Source: an uncultured Neokomagataea sp.
GTDB lineage: Bacteria > Pseudomonadota > Alphaproteobacteria > Acetobacterales > Acetobacteraceae
Direction: 5' to 3'
NCBI RefSeq assembly: GCF_946476835.1
Contig: NZ_CAMKWA010000003.1
Coordinates: 62,001-126,000 of the forward strand
DNA length: 64,000 nt
A model generated the notes under the pieces. The model saw nothing but the letters and a program-made list of their open reading frames with translations, did not search any database and was not told the DNA's origin. Each line of letters begins with the position of its first letter. Within the stretch, counting starts at the first letter, position 1. The translations under genes and the position numbers were made by a program. Of the stretch, positions 34,962-43,321 are shown in pieces.

Positions 34962-35870
34962 TCACAGGTCGGTGCAGTGAAAAGTCGACACGGTTTGGAG
35001 TGCGTCTGTTAAATACTGTCGATCTTCCTGGGGTAACGGCAGAATGGGTAAGGGGGGCTGGGCATTTGTGAAGCCCATAATATTGGCCGCAGCATACGCG
35101 ACCTTTAAGCCACCATGCTTTTGAAATAATACCCAGATGGGAGCGAGATACTGTTGGTATTTTTGTACGTCGTCGGTGTTTCCAGCTTGTGCGGAGGTTG
35201 TAAGTGCTAATGCGATTTCAGGTAGAAAACCACCCAAAACGCTGAACCAGCTATCACACCCGGCCAGTAAAGCGTCAGGGGCAAGCCAATCACGGCTGTA
35301 CCCGATGGAAAGGCGGCCTGTAGCGCTCTGTTTTAGGGACGCGATCTCCGGAGCGATGTTCTCTTTTGTCGGGGTTGGCATTTTGAGTGCTGCTATAGTG
35401 GGGATAGTGGCGAGGCGCTCAAGAAGTGGGAGGCGGAACGTGAAATGTGTTGTGCCAGGATTATTGTAGATGCAGAGCGGCAGAGATGTCGTTTGGGCGA
35501 CGGCGGCATAGTGTTGGTACACCTCTTCTTCGGTGAGAGGGGCGTAGGACATTGGGGCTAATAATAGGCCGTCGGCGCCTTCTGCGGCGGCATCACGCGC
35601 AAGGTTTTGCGCGTCATCGGTGCGTAAAGCGCCAATTCCGACGATAAGGGGCGTTTTTCCGTTGAGTGTTGTGACAGCCGCTTGTACGGCGCGGCGACGT
35701 TCTGTCCGGTTTAAATAAGCGTAACCTCCGGTGCTGCCGAGTAAACCAATGGAGTGGACACCGTGGGATGAAAGATGTGCGGTGAGACGTGCAACGCCGT
35801 CGGTATCCACAATGCCGTGCTCGTCGGTCGGTGTGATGGGGAACGCTGATAGGCCGTTAAAAAAGGACAT
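34962..35870 (-). CDS. DapA-family class I aldolase/lyase
   Basis: A 302-residue member of the dihydrodipicolinate synthase / N-acetylneuraminate lyase family. The Schiff-base Lys is in IAALKMP (about residue 165) and the catalytic Tyr in CIYNNPG (about residue 136). The pyruvate-binding loop reads GLLGSTGGYAYL; most members have GTTGE/GSTGE, so the Glu is replaced by Gly. That and the absence of dap neighbours argue against lysine synthesis. It may act on a 2-keto sugar acid or similar. A 14-bp palindrome lies just upstream of the start. Confidence 0.85.
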   Translation of the reverse strand: MSFFNGLSAFPITPTDEHGIVDTDGVARLTAHLSSHGVHSIGLLGSTGGYAYLNRTERRRAVQAAVTTLNGKTPLIVGIGALRTDDAQNLARDAAAEGADGLLLAPMSYAPLTEEEVYQHYAAVAQTTSLPLCIYNNPGTTHFTFRLPLLERLATIPTIAALKMPTPTKENIAPEIASLKQSATGRLSIGYSRDWLAPDALLAGCDSWFSVLGGFLPEIALALTTSAQAGNTDDVQKYQQYLAPIWVLFQKHGGLKVAYAAANIMGFTNAQPPLPILPLPQEDRQYLTDALQTVSTFHCTDL

Positions 35871-35882
35871 GGCAAAACCTAT

Positions 35883-35896
35883 ATTTTGATCAAAAT
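35883..35896. promoter_or_regulatory. 14-bp palindrome upstream of the DapA-like gene
   Basis: ATTTTGATCAAAAT is a perfect palindrome whose nearest base is 13 bp before the start codon of the DapA-like gene. It is placed to act as a repressor operator or leader structure. GntR-family control is common for such genes, but the motif itself was not matched to a known regulator. Confidence 0.4.
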
Positions 35897-35932
35897 GGTG
35901 TACTCGTAAAAGCGTATTCTGTATTATTACGA

Positions 35933-36352
35933 TTACGTACCGAATCTTTTCCGAGCAATAGGCAGGACGTGGTCGCGCGTGAGTGGTGCGAGAGGAAAAG
36001 CTTCGGCTTCATCGGGTGTAAGCCAGACGGCTTTATCAATTTCAGCGGCGATAGTAACGGCAGGGGCGATGCGTAGAAAGAAGAGTTCAGCTTTGAGGAC
36101 GGTCTGCTCTTCATTTGCTGCGATTGCGTGAAATGTACCAAGAGGTTCAGGTAGGCTTTCAGAGATGTTGAGGCCGAGCTCTTCGTTTAATTCCCGGCAG
36201 AGTGCTTGCACGGCCCTTTCTGAGGGTTCAATTTTCCCACCGGCTTGCATGAACCATGGTGTTCCAGTTTTGCGGACGAGAAGTAGGCGCCCGTTGTCAT
36301 CCTCTAAGATGGCGGAGGCGATGTGGAGTATTCGTTTTTCGTGAAGGCTCAT
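35933..36352 (-). CDS. Nudix hydrolase
   Basis: A 139-residue Nudix-domain pyrophosphohydrolase. The Nudix box is complete: GGKIEPSERAVQALCRELNEELGL has the G-x5-E-x7-REUxEExGU pattern, with the metal-binding Glu cluster. The N-terminal LLLVRKTGTPWFMQAG matches members that hydrolyse nucleoside di- or triphosphate derivatives. The substrate cannot be predicted. It is followed by the DapA-like gene 62 bp downstream on the same strand. Confidence 0.92.
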   Translation of the reverse strand: MSLHEKRILHIASAILEDDNGRLLLVRKTGTPWFMQAGGKIEPSERAVQALCRELNEELGLNISESLPEPLGTFHAIAANEEQTVLKAELFFLRIAPAVTIAAEIDKAVWLTPDEAEAFPLAPLTRDHVLPIARKRFGT

Positions 36353-36376
36353 TTTGTGTGCTTTGGGTACCGGGTG

Positions 36377-37084
36377 TTAGCGCGGATGTATGACGACCAT
36401 CGCCTGTGTGGTGGTGAGTTCGATGATGTGTTCCGGGCGTTCTGCGAAGAAGTCTTGAAAGGCCTTCGCGACGCCGGGGATGATGGAATAGTCATGCGTG
36501 AGGATGATGCCGCCTGAGACCATGCGTGGGTAGAAAAAGGCGAGGGCATCGCGGGTTGCGTCATGCAAGTCAACGTCGAGATGCACAAAAGCGAAGCGAT
36601 GATCTTCTAACCCCGCTGTTGTGCCGGGGAAAAATCCTTTGTGGAAAGAGAGGCCGTCATAATGGCGTAGGGTATGTTGTACAGCGGGGAGTGAGCCTGT
36701 GAACTGGCCTTCTTGGAAGACCTTACGCTCTGCTGCATGTGTGCCTTCGGGGAGGCCTTCAAAAGTATCAAAAAGATGGAGATGTTTGCTCTTTTTGACG
36801 CTGGCGATCAGGGCGGCGGAGGCACCACGATAAACGCCGAACTCTGCGAAATCACCGGGGAGCGCGGTTTGTGCCTGAGCGATTTCATGCAGGGTGAAGG
36901 CTTCGTCTGTGCTGAGCAGCGAATGTGCTGTGCGGGCGCACTGTGCGAGGCGCTTGAGCGTTTTTGGAGATTTGTGGCCTTTGAGCAAGGCCATCTGGAG
37001 GCGGTTTTGTACGCCGAAGGTCAGGGCACGGGCGATGCGGTTTCCACCCAAGAAGCGACGCATTGTTTCATTTCTCATCCACAT
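36377..37084 (-). CDS. TylF/MycF-like class I methyltransferase
   Basis: A 235-residue protein resembling the macrocin O-methyltransferase (TylF/MycF) family, which uses SAM and a metal to methylate sugars and other hydroxyls. Visible are the SAM-site FAEFGVYRGASAALIAS (about residue 78), HLFDTFEGLPEG, and FVHLDVDLHDATRDALAFFYPRMVSGGIILTHDY containing the metal-binding Asp residues. In bacteria outside antibiotic producers such proteins often modify surface sugars. The start could be ATG 37084 or one of two in-frame ATGs shortly downstream. Confidence 0.82.
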   Translation of the reverse strand: MWMRNETMRRFLGGNRIARALTFGVQNRLQMALLKGHKSPKTLKRLAQCARTAHSLLSTDEAFTLHEIAQAQTALPGDFAEFGVYRGASAALIASVKKSKHLHLFDTFEGLPEGTHAAERKVFQEGQFTGSLPAVQHTLRHYDGLSFHKGFFPGTTAGLEDHRFAFVHLDVDLHDATRDALAFFYPRMVSGGIILTHDYSIIPGVAKAFQDFFAERPEHIIELTTTQAMVVIHPR

Positions 37085-37117
37085 GCGTAAAAGACCTTCG
37101 GCTATTTCAATGTTAGG

Positions 37118-38116
37118 TTATTCGACTGTGGGCGGGCGGTCTAGTAGGAGGGTGCGTGCTTGATCAGGTGTGATCTCACCGGAAAGTAATTGGGCTACGG
37201 TATCAATAATAGGCGTTGCGACGCCCAGCTTTGCGGCTTGTTCGCGCAGGGTGGGGGCGGTGAGCACGCCTTCTGCAACGGTGGTGCGGGCAGCAAGGAT
37301 GCGTGAGAGCTTAAAGCCCGTGCCTAGTTCTAGCCCGAGGGAGTAGTTGCGGGAGCCGCGTCCTGTGCAGGTGAGGATAAGGTCACCCATGCCAGATAGC
37401 CCGGTGAGCGTTGAGGCGCGCCCGCCCATAGCTTCAGCTAGGCGCCCGATTTCGACGACGGCGCGTGTGATGAGGGCTGCGCGCGCATTTTCGCCTAGCC
37501 CTGCGCCGATGGTAATGCCGGCACCAATGGCGATGACGTTTTTGGTGGCGCCTGCGAGTTGCACGCCGGTGACGTCATCGCTGGCATAAAGGCGGAAAGT
37601 TGGGGTGCTGAGCAGCGCGACGAGGTTCTGGGCGAGGGCGAAGTCTGTGCAGGCCAAGGTGGCGGCAGCGGGGTGGTCTTGCGCCACTTCGATAGCGAAA
37701 TTGGGCCCTGAGAGGACGCCGCTTGGGCGGCCCGGCATGGTTTGCGCCAGAACATCAAGGGGCAGGAGGCCAGTGGTGGCTTCCATGCCCTTACAGCATG
37801 TGATGATGGGAATGCCGGGGGAGAGTACTTTTTCCAGCTTTTCCGAGATATGACGGCTGGCTTGAACGGGTGTGACGAGCAGCACGACATCTGCCGTGTG
37901 CGGGAAGTCATTCGTGAGCGTAATGTTGTCTGGAACGGAAATATCCGGCAAGCGGGGGAGGTTACGTGTGCCATGTGGAACGGGGCCGCGCATCCAGAGG
38001 GTGACGTCGGCACCATTGCGAGCGGCTGCGCAGGCAAGCGCGATGCCCCATGCCCCAGCACCGATGACGGCGATATGTGGGCGGGTGTACGTTGCGTTTG
38101 GCGCGGTCATGGTCAT
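37118..38116 (-). CDS. gpsA: Glycerol-3-phosphate dehydrogenase [NAD(P)+]
   Basis: Reduces dihydroxyacetone phosphate to sn-glycerol-3-phosphate, the backbone of phospholipids. It has 332 residues, the family norm. The dinucleotide motif VIGAGAWGIALACAAARNG is near the N-terminus, the catalytic Lys is in GATKNVIAIGAGI (about residue 190), and LTGLSGMGDLILTCTG is the family signature. The first ATG overlaps the rlmJ stop (ATGA); a second ATG two codons on (38110) is better spaced from the GGAGGA site, which lies within the rlmJ end. Last gene of tsaD-rlmJ-gpsA. Confidence 0.97.
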   Translation of the reverse strand: MTMTAPNATYTRPHIAVIGAGAWGIALACAAARNGADVTLWMRGPVPHGTRNLPRLPDISVPDNITLTNDFPHTADVVLLVTPVQASRHISEKLEKVLSPGIPIITCCKGMEATTGLLPLDVLAQTMPGRPSGVLSGPNFAIEVAQDHPAAATLACTDFALAQNLVALLSTPTFRLYASDDVTGVQLAGATKNVIAIGAGITIGAGLGENARAALITRAVVEIGRLAEAMGGRASTLTGLSGMGDLILTCTGRGSRNYSLGLELGTGFKLSRILAARTTVAEGVLTAPTLREQAAKLGVATPIIDTVAQLLSGEITPDQARTLLLDRPPTVE

Positions 38117-38937
38117 TCCTCCGTCAGCCGTTCGATCCGGACATCAATAGCGGGGTTATCCGCTGTGGTGAGGTGTTGGGCAAGTGCATCAAGGATGGTG
38201 CGTGCTTCAGCCTCAAACCCGTATGGCGCATTCGCCACGAGGATACCACAGCCATTCAGTTGTGATGGGTCCAGAGGTGGGCGCAGGAGGAACTCACAGG
38301 TGATGAGGTCGGGGATCTTGGCGTCTTTTAAGCTGTTGTAAAAAGCGTGGATGGGGGTGCGGTGTTTGATGGGAAACCACACCGCGACGATGCCTGCGCG
38401 GAAATGGTTGCGGACATAAGAAATCGCATCGGCGCAGCGTGTGAAATCATCCGGCTTTTCAAAGGGAGGGTCAATCAAGACCAAGCCACGGCGCACATCT
38501 TTGGGCGGTAAGAGTGCGCGGAGGGCTTCGTAGCCATCGCGGTGATGGACGGAGACATTTGGCAGACCGCGAAAGCGACGGCGCAGGGGTTTGACATCTT
38601 CTGGGTGGAGTTCGCACGCCATGAGGTGGTCTTGTGGGCGTAAAACATGCTGTGTGAAGGCGGGTGAGCCGGGGTAGAGGCCGAGGGCTTCGACTGCGCT
38701 CTGATATTCCGCCAAAGCGGGAATGTCTTGCCCAAGGAGGCGGGCTATACCGTCATGCCATTCCCCGGTTTTTTCAGCTTCAATACCTTGGAGGTCGTAA
38801 TGACCCAGGCCAGCATGGGTATCGAGTACGCAGAACCCGGTTTTCTTTTTGCTTAAGGCGCGTAGCAAAGACAGGAGCAGGGCGTGCTTCATGCAGTCTG
38901 CGAAGTTTCCGGCATGGTAGGCGTGGCGGTAGTTCAC
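38113..38937 (-). CDS. rlmJ: 23S rRNA (adenine2030-N6)-methyltransferase
   Basis: Methylates A2030 of 23S rRNA using SAM; about 274 residues. GTG 38937 is chosen because the protein then begins VNYRHAYHAGNFADCMKHALL, matching RlmJ's N-terminus (NYRHxFHAGNFADxxKH), and because AAGGA over the tsaD stop supplies the ribosome site. An in-frame ATG upstream inside tsaD adds 37 unrelated residues. The N6-adenine catalytic motif appears as LVLIDPPFEKPDDF (DPPF). Coupled to gpsA downstream. Confidence 0.93.
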   Translation of the reverse strand: MNYRHAYHAGNFADCMKHALLLSLLRALSKKKTGFCVLDTHAGLGHYDLQGIEAEKTGEWHDGIARLLGQDIPALAEYQSAVEALGLYPGSPAFTQHVLRPQDHLMACELHPEDVKPLRRRFRGLPNVSVHHRDGYEALRALLPPKDVRRGLVLIDPPFEKPDDFTRCADAISYVRNHFRAGIVAVWFPIKHRTPIHAFYNSLKDAKIPDLITCEFLLRPPLDPSQLNGCGILVANAPYGFEAEARTILDALAQHLTTADNPAIDVRIERLTEE

Positions 38938-38953
38938 GGGAAGGGTCTGGTCC

Positions 38954-40015
38954 TTAAAGGGCGGCTGGGCTGCGTTCGGATAATGGCCAACGTGGGCGGG
39001 CGGCGAGAGTGATTTCGTTGGGGCGTTCACCGGCGTTGAGGCGTTCAAGTGCGGCCCATCCGACCATAGTGGCGTTATCGGTGCAGAGGCGCAGAGGCGG
39101 TGCTAAGAATGGTAAGCTATGGTCTGCGGCGATATTTTCGAGAGTGCTGCGCAGGAGAGTGTTTGCAGCAACACCGCCAGCCACCACGATGGCAGTAGCG
39201 TTTGGTATGGCTTGAATGGCATGGCGGGTACGGTCTGCCATGACATCAGCCACCGCGCGCTGAAAGCTTGCCGCAATATCGGCGGCGACTTGCCGTGGTA
39301 GAGCGCCTTGTCCATGGGGGGCAATCAAGCGACTGACGGCTGTTTTGAGGCCAGAAAAAGAGAAGTCACAGCCATCACGGCCCATGAGAGGGCGCGGCAG
39401 GGCATAGGCTTTGTCGTTCCCTTCTTGAGCGAGGCGCTCAAGCGCGGGGCCGCCTGGCCAGCCAAGTCCTAGCATTTTGGCGACCTTATCGAAGGCTTCT
39501 CCGGCTGCATCATCAATCGTGCCGCCGAGTTTCTCGTAATGCCCGACACCATGAACGGCTACGCATTGGCAGTGCCCGCCGGAGACGAGAAGGGTTAAAT
39601 AAGGGAAGGCGGGTGGTGTAGGGAGGGATGGAAGACGTGCGGTGAGAATGTGTGCTTCGATATGGTTCACTGCGATGAAGGGACGGTTTAAGGCCATGGC
39701 GAGGCCTTTGGCGTAAGAACTGCCGACGATCAATCCGCCAATAAGGCCGGGGCCTGTTGAGGCGGCAAAGGCGCCAATGTCCTGCAAGGTGAGGCCCGCT
39801 TTTTGCAAGGTTGTCTGCACGATACCGGGCAGGGCATCTAAATGTGCACGGGCCGCGATTTCCGGCACGACGCCACCCAGTGCCGCGTGGTCCATTTGCG
39901 ATAGTACACTCTCAGCGAGGATGTCCCCATTGGGGGCGAGGATCGCGCAAGCGGTGTCATCACAAGAGGATTCAATAGCAAGGAGTGGTGCTACGAGGTG
40001 GGGTTGATCGGTCAT
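38954..40015 (-). CDS. tsaD: tRNA threonylcarbamoyladenosine transferase TsaD
   Basis: Transfers threonylcarbamoyl to A37 of ANN-decoding tRNAs in a complex with TsaB and TsaE. About 353 residues. The N-terminus LLAIESSCDDTACAIL is typical. The metal-binding His pair is in AVNHIEAHILTARL (HxExH), and GPGLIGGLIVGSSYAKGLA plus VAGGVAANTLLR are ASKHA nucleotide-site landmarks. ATG 40015 fits the family start; an ATG ten codons upstream (40045) is possible and neither has a strong ribosome site. Divergent from hemC. Its partner tsaE lies at 63271-63720. Confidence 0.95.
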   Translation of the reverse strand: MTDQPHLVAPLLAIESSCDDTACAILAPNGDILAESVLSQMDHAALGGVVPEIAARAHLDALPGIVQTTLQKAGLTLQDIGAFAASTGPGLIGGLIVGSSYAKGLAMALNRPFIAVNHIEAHILTARLPSLPTPPAFPYLTLLVSGGHCQCVAVHGVGHYEKLGGTIDDAAGEAFDKVAKMLGLGWPGGPALERLAQEGNDKAYALPRPLMGRDGCDFSFSGLKTAVSRLIAPHGQGALPRQVAADIAASFQRAVADVMADRTRHAIQAIPNATAIVVAGGVAANTLLRSTLENIAADHSLPFLAPPLRLCTDNATMVGWAALERLNAGERPNEITLAARPRWPLSERSPAAL

Positions 40016-40080
40016 ACCTTTTACTATGCTAAATACAGTCATCATGACAGTGTCGTCAGGATCGTTTATGGCTGCTTGTC

Positions 40081-41130
40081 ATGAATGTCACGCTCCTTCC
40101 TTCCGATGCACTGCTCCGGGTTGCGGCTGAAGCTGCTCGTCGCTCCCATGGCCTTAGTGGGTCCTCTCGTCGTACGCTCCCTCTTCGTGTGGGAACGCGT
40201 GCTTCTCCATTGGCTTTGGTGCAAACGCGGCACTTTTTGAATCGGTTGAGTCATTTTTGTCCGGTCCTGCGTGATTTGGAAGCTTTTCAAGAGCACCAGA
40301 TTAGCACCGAGGGGGATCGGAATTTAACGCAACGTTTGGCAGAAATCGGCGGAAAAGGGCTGTTTGCTAAGGAAATTCATGAGGCGCTTCAGGCGGGGCA
40401 TATTGATTTTGCCGTGCATAGTTTGAAGGACTTGGAGACGCATCTTCCGGATGATTTGGTGCTGGCATGTACCATGACGCGTGAAGATGCGCGGGACGTA
40501 ATTATTCGGCGTGATCGTTCGGTAGAGGTTGACCCACAAGACCCATTCGCGGCTCTGCCTGAAGGGGCTGTGGTGGGGTGTGCGTCTGTGCGGCGTCAAG
40601 CGCAGATGCTGGCACGGCGGCCTGATCTCCGATTCTGTTTGCTCCGTGGGAATGTTCAGACTCGTTTGGCCAAGCTGGCGGACGGTGCGTGTGATGCGAC
40701 CTTGTTGGCTTTGGCGGGGCTACGTCGCCTTGGTTTGGAAGATCGGGCCGATATTATTCTTGAGCCAGAACACATGCTGCCGGCATCGGGCCAAGGGATT
40801 GTTGGCGTGACGGTGCGGCGCAGTGATGAAGAACTGCGTGAGTTGCTCGGTGCGATTGAGGACCTTGAAGCGCGCTGGGTGTCTACGGCGGAACGTGCGC
40901 TTTTGGATGTGTTGGATGGTTCGTGCCGTACGCCGATTGGGGGATATGCGCGGATCGAGAACAATGAATTGTATTTGCGCGGTTTGGTTGCCAGCGAAGA
41001 CGGCTCTTTCATTCTGCATCGTGAGTTGCGTGGCGCACCACATGATGCCGCCGCGATTGGCCGTGAAGTGGGCGCGATGTTGAAGAGAGATACGCCTGCG
41101 GATATTTTTGCTGAAATGACGCGCGATTGA
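40081..41130 (+). CDS. hemC: Porphobilinogen deaminase (hydroxymethylbilane synthase)
   Basis: Polymerises four porphobilinogen units to hydroxymethylbilane in heme synthesis. 349 residues, with an N-terminal extension of about 30 residues before LPLRVGTRASPLALVQT. Conserved GDRNLTQRLAEIGGKGLFAKEIHEALQAG and HSLKDLETHLP are present. The Cys holding the dipyrromethane cofactor lies in LLDVLDGSCRTPIGGYA (about residue 280). hemD follows with its start overlapping the hemC stop, so the two consecutive pathway enzymes are coupled. Confidence 0.97.
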   Translation: MNVTLLPSDALLRVAAEAARRSHGLSGSSRRTLPLRVGTRASPLALVQTRHFLNRLSHFCPVLRDLEAFQEHQISTEGDRNLTQRLAEIGGKGLFAKEIHEALQAGHIDFAVHSLKDLETHLPDDLVLACTMTREDARDVIIRRDRSVEVDPQDPFAALPEGAVVGCASVRRQAQMLARRPDLRFCLLRGNVQTRLAKLADGACDATLLALAGLRRLGLEDRADIILEPEHMLPASGQGIVGVTVRRSDEELRELLGAIEDLEARWVSTAERALLDVLDGSCRTPIGGYARIENNELYLRGLVASEDGSFILHRELRGAPHDAAAIGREVGAMLKRDTPADIFAEMTRD

Positions 41131-41822
41131 GCGTGATACGGCAGCAGCGCTCTGCTGTTATCGTGACGCGGCCTGAACCGGGTTTAAGTGAAACGGTTCA
41201 GGCAGTTGAGCAGTACAACTGGCGGGCTGTGCTTTCTCCCATGCTGAGTATTCAGAAGCTGGGATTATTGCCGGTTGAAAAAGCGCGGGCATTATTGGTG
41301 ACGAGCGGACAGGCTTTACCGGCCTTGTCCGAATGGCCGCGCACGCAACCCATCATTGCTGTAGGTGAAAAAACGGCTTTGCGTGCCCGCAATATGGGCT
41401 TTGAGGTTGTGACCGAGGCCGGAGGAGATGCTGAGACGTTAGAGCATTATTGCCGAGGCCGGGGGCTTCTAGGGGCCGATATCGTATTGGTCACGGGGCG
41501 TGGTTATGGTGTGGCGTTGGCGCAGTCTCTTGGCGCGGTACGGCGTGAGGTTTACGAAGTACAGCTTGCTGAAGCGATCACGCGAGATGCTGTGCGGGTT
41601 CTTCACGCTGAGTGTACTGAAGCGATATTATTTTATTCGGGGCGCACTGTTGAAGCGTTTTACCGTGCCGTGCCGGATGCATTGTATGAACGCTTAAAAG
41701 GCGTAAGAGCCTTATGTTTTTCGCAGGCTATCGCGGAACGTGTGCCGACAAAAGATTGGAAAACGGTCGAATATGGAGACCCGCTGGCCCTATTGGGCAA
41801 GCGGGTGATCTCGGGAGAGTAG
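41127..41822 (+). CDS. hemD: Uroporphyrinogen-III synthase
   Basis: Cyclises hydroxymethylbilane with inversion of ring D; 231 residues, typical for this poorly conserved family. VIVTRPEPGLSETV at the N-terminus and AIAVGEKTALRAR-like PIIAVGEKTALRARNMGF, LVTGRGYG and ALCFSQAIAERV near the C-terminus support the call, as does the position directly after hemC. The start is TTG 41127 overlapping the hemC stop, or GTG 41133. The stop codon lies inside a strong hairpin shared with the gap to secB. Confidence 0.88.
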   Translation: MSVIRQQRSAVIVTRPEPGLSETVQAVEQYNWRAVLSPMLSIQKLGLLPVEKARALLVTSGQALPALSEWPRTQPIIAVGEKTALRARNMGFEVVTEAGGDAETLEHYCRGRGLLGADIVLVTGRGYGVALAQSLGAVRREVYEVQLAEAITRDAVRVLHAECTEAILFYSGRTVEAFYRAVPDALYERLKGVRALCFSQAIAERVPTKDWKTVEYGDPLALLGKRVISGE

Positions 41823-41833
41823 GCTCTCCCGAG
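41810..41833. repeat. Hairpin over the hemD stop codon
   Basis: CTCGGGAGAG (41810-41819) and CTCTCCCGAG (41824-41833) form a perfect 10-bp stem with a 4-nt loop. The hemD stop TAG (41820-41822) sits in the loop and the secB stop is 7 bp downstream on the other strand. There is no T-run, so termination would have to be factor-assisted. Confidence 0.7.
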
Positions 41834-41840
41834 GGGAAGC

Positions 41841-42368
41841 TTAGGCTTCGCCAGCTGGTTCTGGGAACTGCTGAGCGCGCTTTGCTTGCCACAGAGCAAC
41901 AAAGTCGATTGGTTGCAGAACAACCGGTGGGAAGCCGCCGTCACGGGTGACATCGCTGATGATGCTGCGTGCGTATGGGAAGATCAGGCGTGGCACTTCG
42001 ACCAGCAGCAGTGGCTCAACAACGTCTTGCTGAACATTGCCGAGGGTGACGATAGCTGCATAAGTCAGTTCTGCGATGAAAACAGTACGGCCTGGCTTGT
42101 CGCCTTCTTTTTCCGGAGCTTCTGTTGCTTCAGCACGGACAGCAAGAGCTACTTCGAAAACAGGTTGTTCTTCTTCCAGGCGGTTCACCTGAACGTCAAT
42201 GTTCACACCGATTTGCGGTGCGCTGCGCAGAGATGCAAAAATTGCAGCACCTGCTGGAACTTCGAAAGACAGGTCTTTCGTGTATTGCAGATTAACGGCC
42301 AATGGCAGTGGTGCTGGTGAGCCTTCTGCGTTTTGGGTGTTGGTATTAGCAGTCGAATTTTCGGACAT
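41841..42368 (-). CDS. secB: Protein-export chaperone SecB
   Basis: Tetrameric cytoplasmic chaperone that keeps preproteins unfolded and hands them to SecA. 175 residues; NLQYTKDLSFEVP at the N-terminus, the strand NIDVQVNRLEEEQPVFEVALAV, and the C-terminal LFPYARSIISDVTRDGGFPPVVLQPIDFVALW-type block (here LIFPYARSIISD...GGFPPV) are diagnostic. ATG 42368 has GGAG seven bases upstream; the frame extends 32 codons further but without a site. The gene is divergent from timA, an arrangement common in alphaproteobacteria. Confidence 0.96.
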   Translation of the reverse strand: MSENSTANTNTQNAEGSPAPLPLAVNLQYTKDLSFEVPAGAAIFASLRSAPQIGVNIDVQVNRLEEEQPVFEVALAVRAEATEAPEKEGDKPGRTVFIAELTYAAIVTLGNVQQDVVEPLLLVEVPRLIFPYARSIISDVTRDGGFPPVVLQPIDFVALWQAKRAQQFPEPAGEA

Positions 42369-42570
42369 AAATGATCTCCGGTGCTGCCCGTGGGCAACAA
42401 GCGATGAAATAATTGCGACCTCATGGCGGTAGCATGATGTGCTCTTATCGCCAAGCCGTTCCACGGAAACGTCACGGGTTCTATGACAAATGGTTGAGTT
42501 GTGGGCCGTCTCAACCTATCTAGTGAGGAGATTTTTTGTGATCCCGTTCATTTGTGAAGCTTAAGCCTGC

Positions 42571-43320
42571 ATGTCTTCTGACACTTTTCATTTTTCGAGT
42601 TTTTTGACGAGCCAAGGTGGTCATTCTTTTCCTTGGGATGTCATTGTTCTTGCTGTGATTGCCGCGGCGCTGGCTTTTCGCCTGTATCGTATTTTAGGGC
42701 GTCGTGTGGGGCTGCAAGGTGTAAAGCAAGCGATGCCTAGGCCTGTGGCTGCGTCGGCAGGAGCGGAACGCGTGGTGCCACCGCCTTTGCCTGAAGGCGC
42801 GAGCGCCGGAAGTGGCGCGCAGTCTGTGCGTGCGCGTCAAGACATTCCTGCACCTGCCACGCGGGTGGGTGGAGTTCTCGTCGATATTGTGAAAGCGCGT
42901 TCGGGCTTTAACCCGCAAGAGTTTTTGCAAGGGGTTGAGGTAAGCTTCCGTAAGGTTGTGTCAGCCTATGCACAAGGTGATCGTGCTGCTTTGTCATCCG
43001 TGATGACGGATGAGGTAGCGCAGGTTTTTGGGGAGGCCATTGCAGCGCGTGAAGCCGCACAGCAAACGCAGCGTAGTGAAGTGCGTGGCGTGGATGTGCT
43101 GTCCATTCAGGATGCGGTTATTGTGAGCGTTGAAAATGTGCCGGTAGCTCGGATTGAAGTAGGTATAGTCTCACGGCAGATTAATGCTTTGCTGGGAACG
43201 GATGGTCAGCCGGTTATTGGCACAGAAGCGGTGACGGAATTTCATGATCTGTGGTTGTTTGAGACGCAACTGGGCAGTGATGATACGCGCTGGCGCCTTG
43301 CGGCCTCTCGTCCCGCATAA
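42571..43320 (+). CDS. Tim44-domain inner-membrane protein (TimA-like)
   Basis: A 249-residue protein with one N-terminal membrane helix (VIVLAVIAAALAFRLYRIL), a Pro/Ala-rich linker and a C-terminal Tim44-like domain starting near FNPQEFLQGVEVSFRKVVSAYAQGDRAAL. It matches the alphaproteobacterial TimA proteins, relatives of mitochondrial Tim44, thought to act with TimB at the inner membrane. The context secB - timA - mltA is conserved in the class and supports an envelope role. mltA starts one base after its stop. Confidence 0.85.
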   Translation: MSSDTFHFSSFLTSQGGHSFPWDVIVLAVIAAALAFRLYRILGRRVGLQGVKQAMPRPVAASAGAERVVPPPLPEGASAGSGAQSVRARQDIPAPATRVGGVLVDIVKARSGFNPQEFLQGVEVSFRKVVSAYAQGDRAALSSVMTDEVAQVFGEAIAAREAAQQTQRSEVRGVDVLSIQDAVIVSVENVPVARIEVGIVSRQINALLGTDGQPVIGTEAVTEFHDLWLFETQLGSDDTRWRLAASRPA

Positions 43321-43321
43321 T

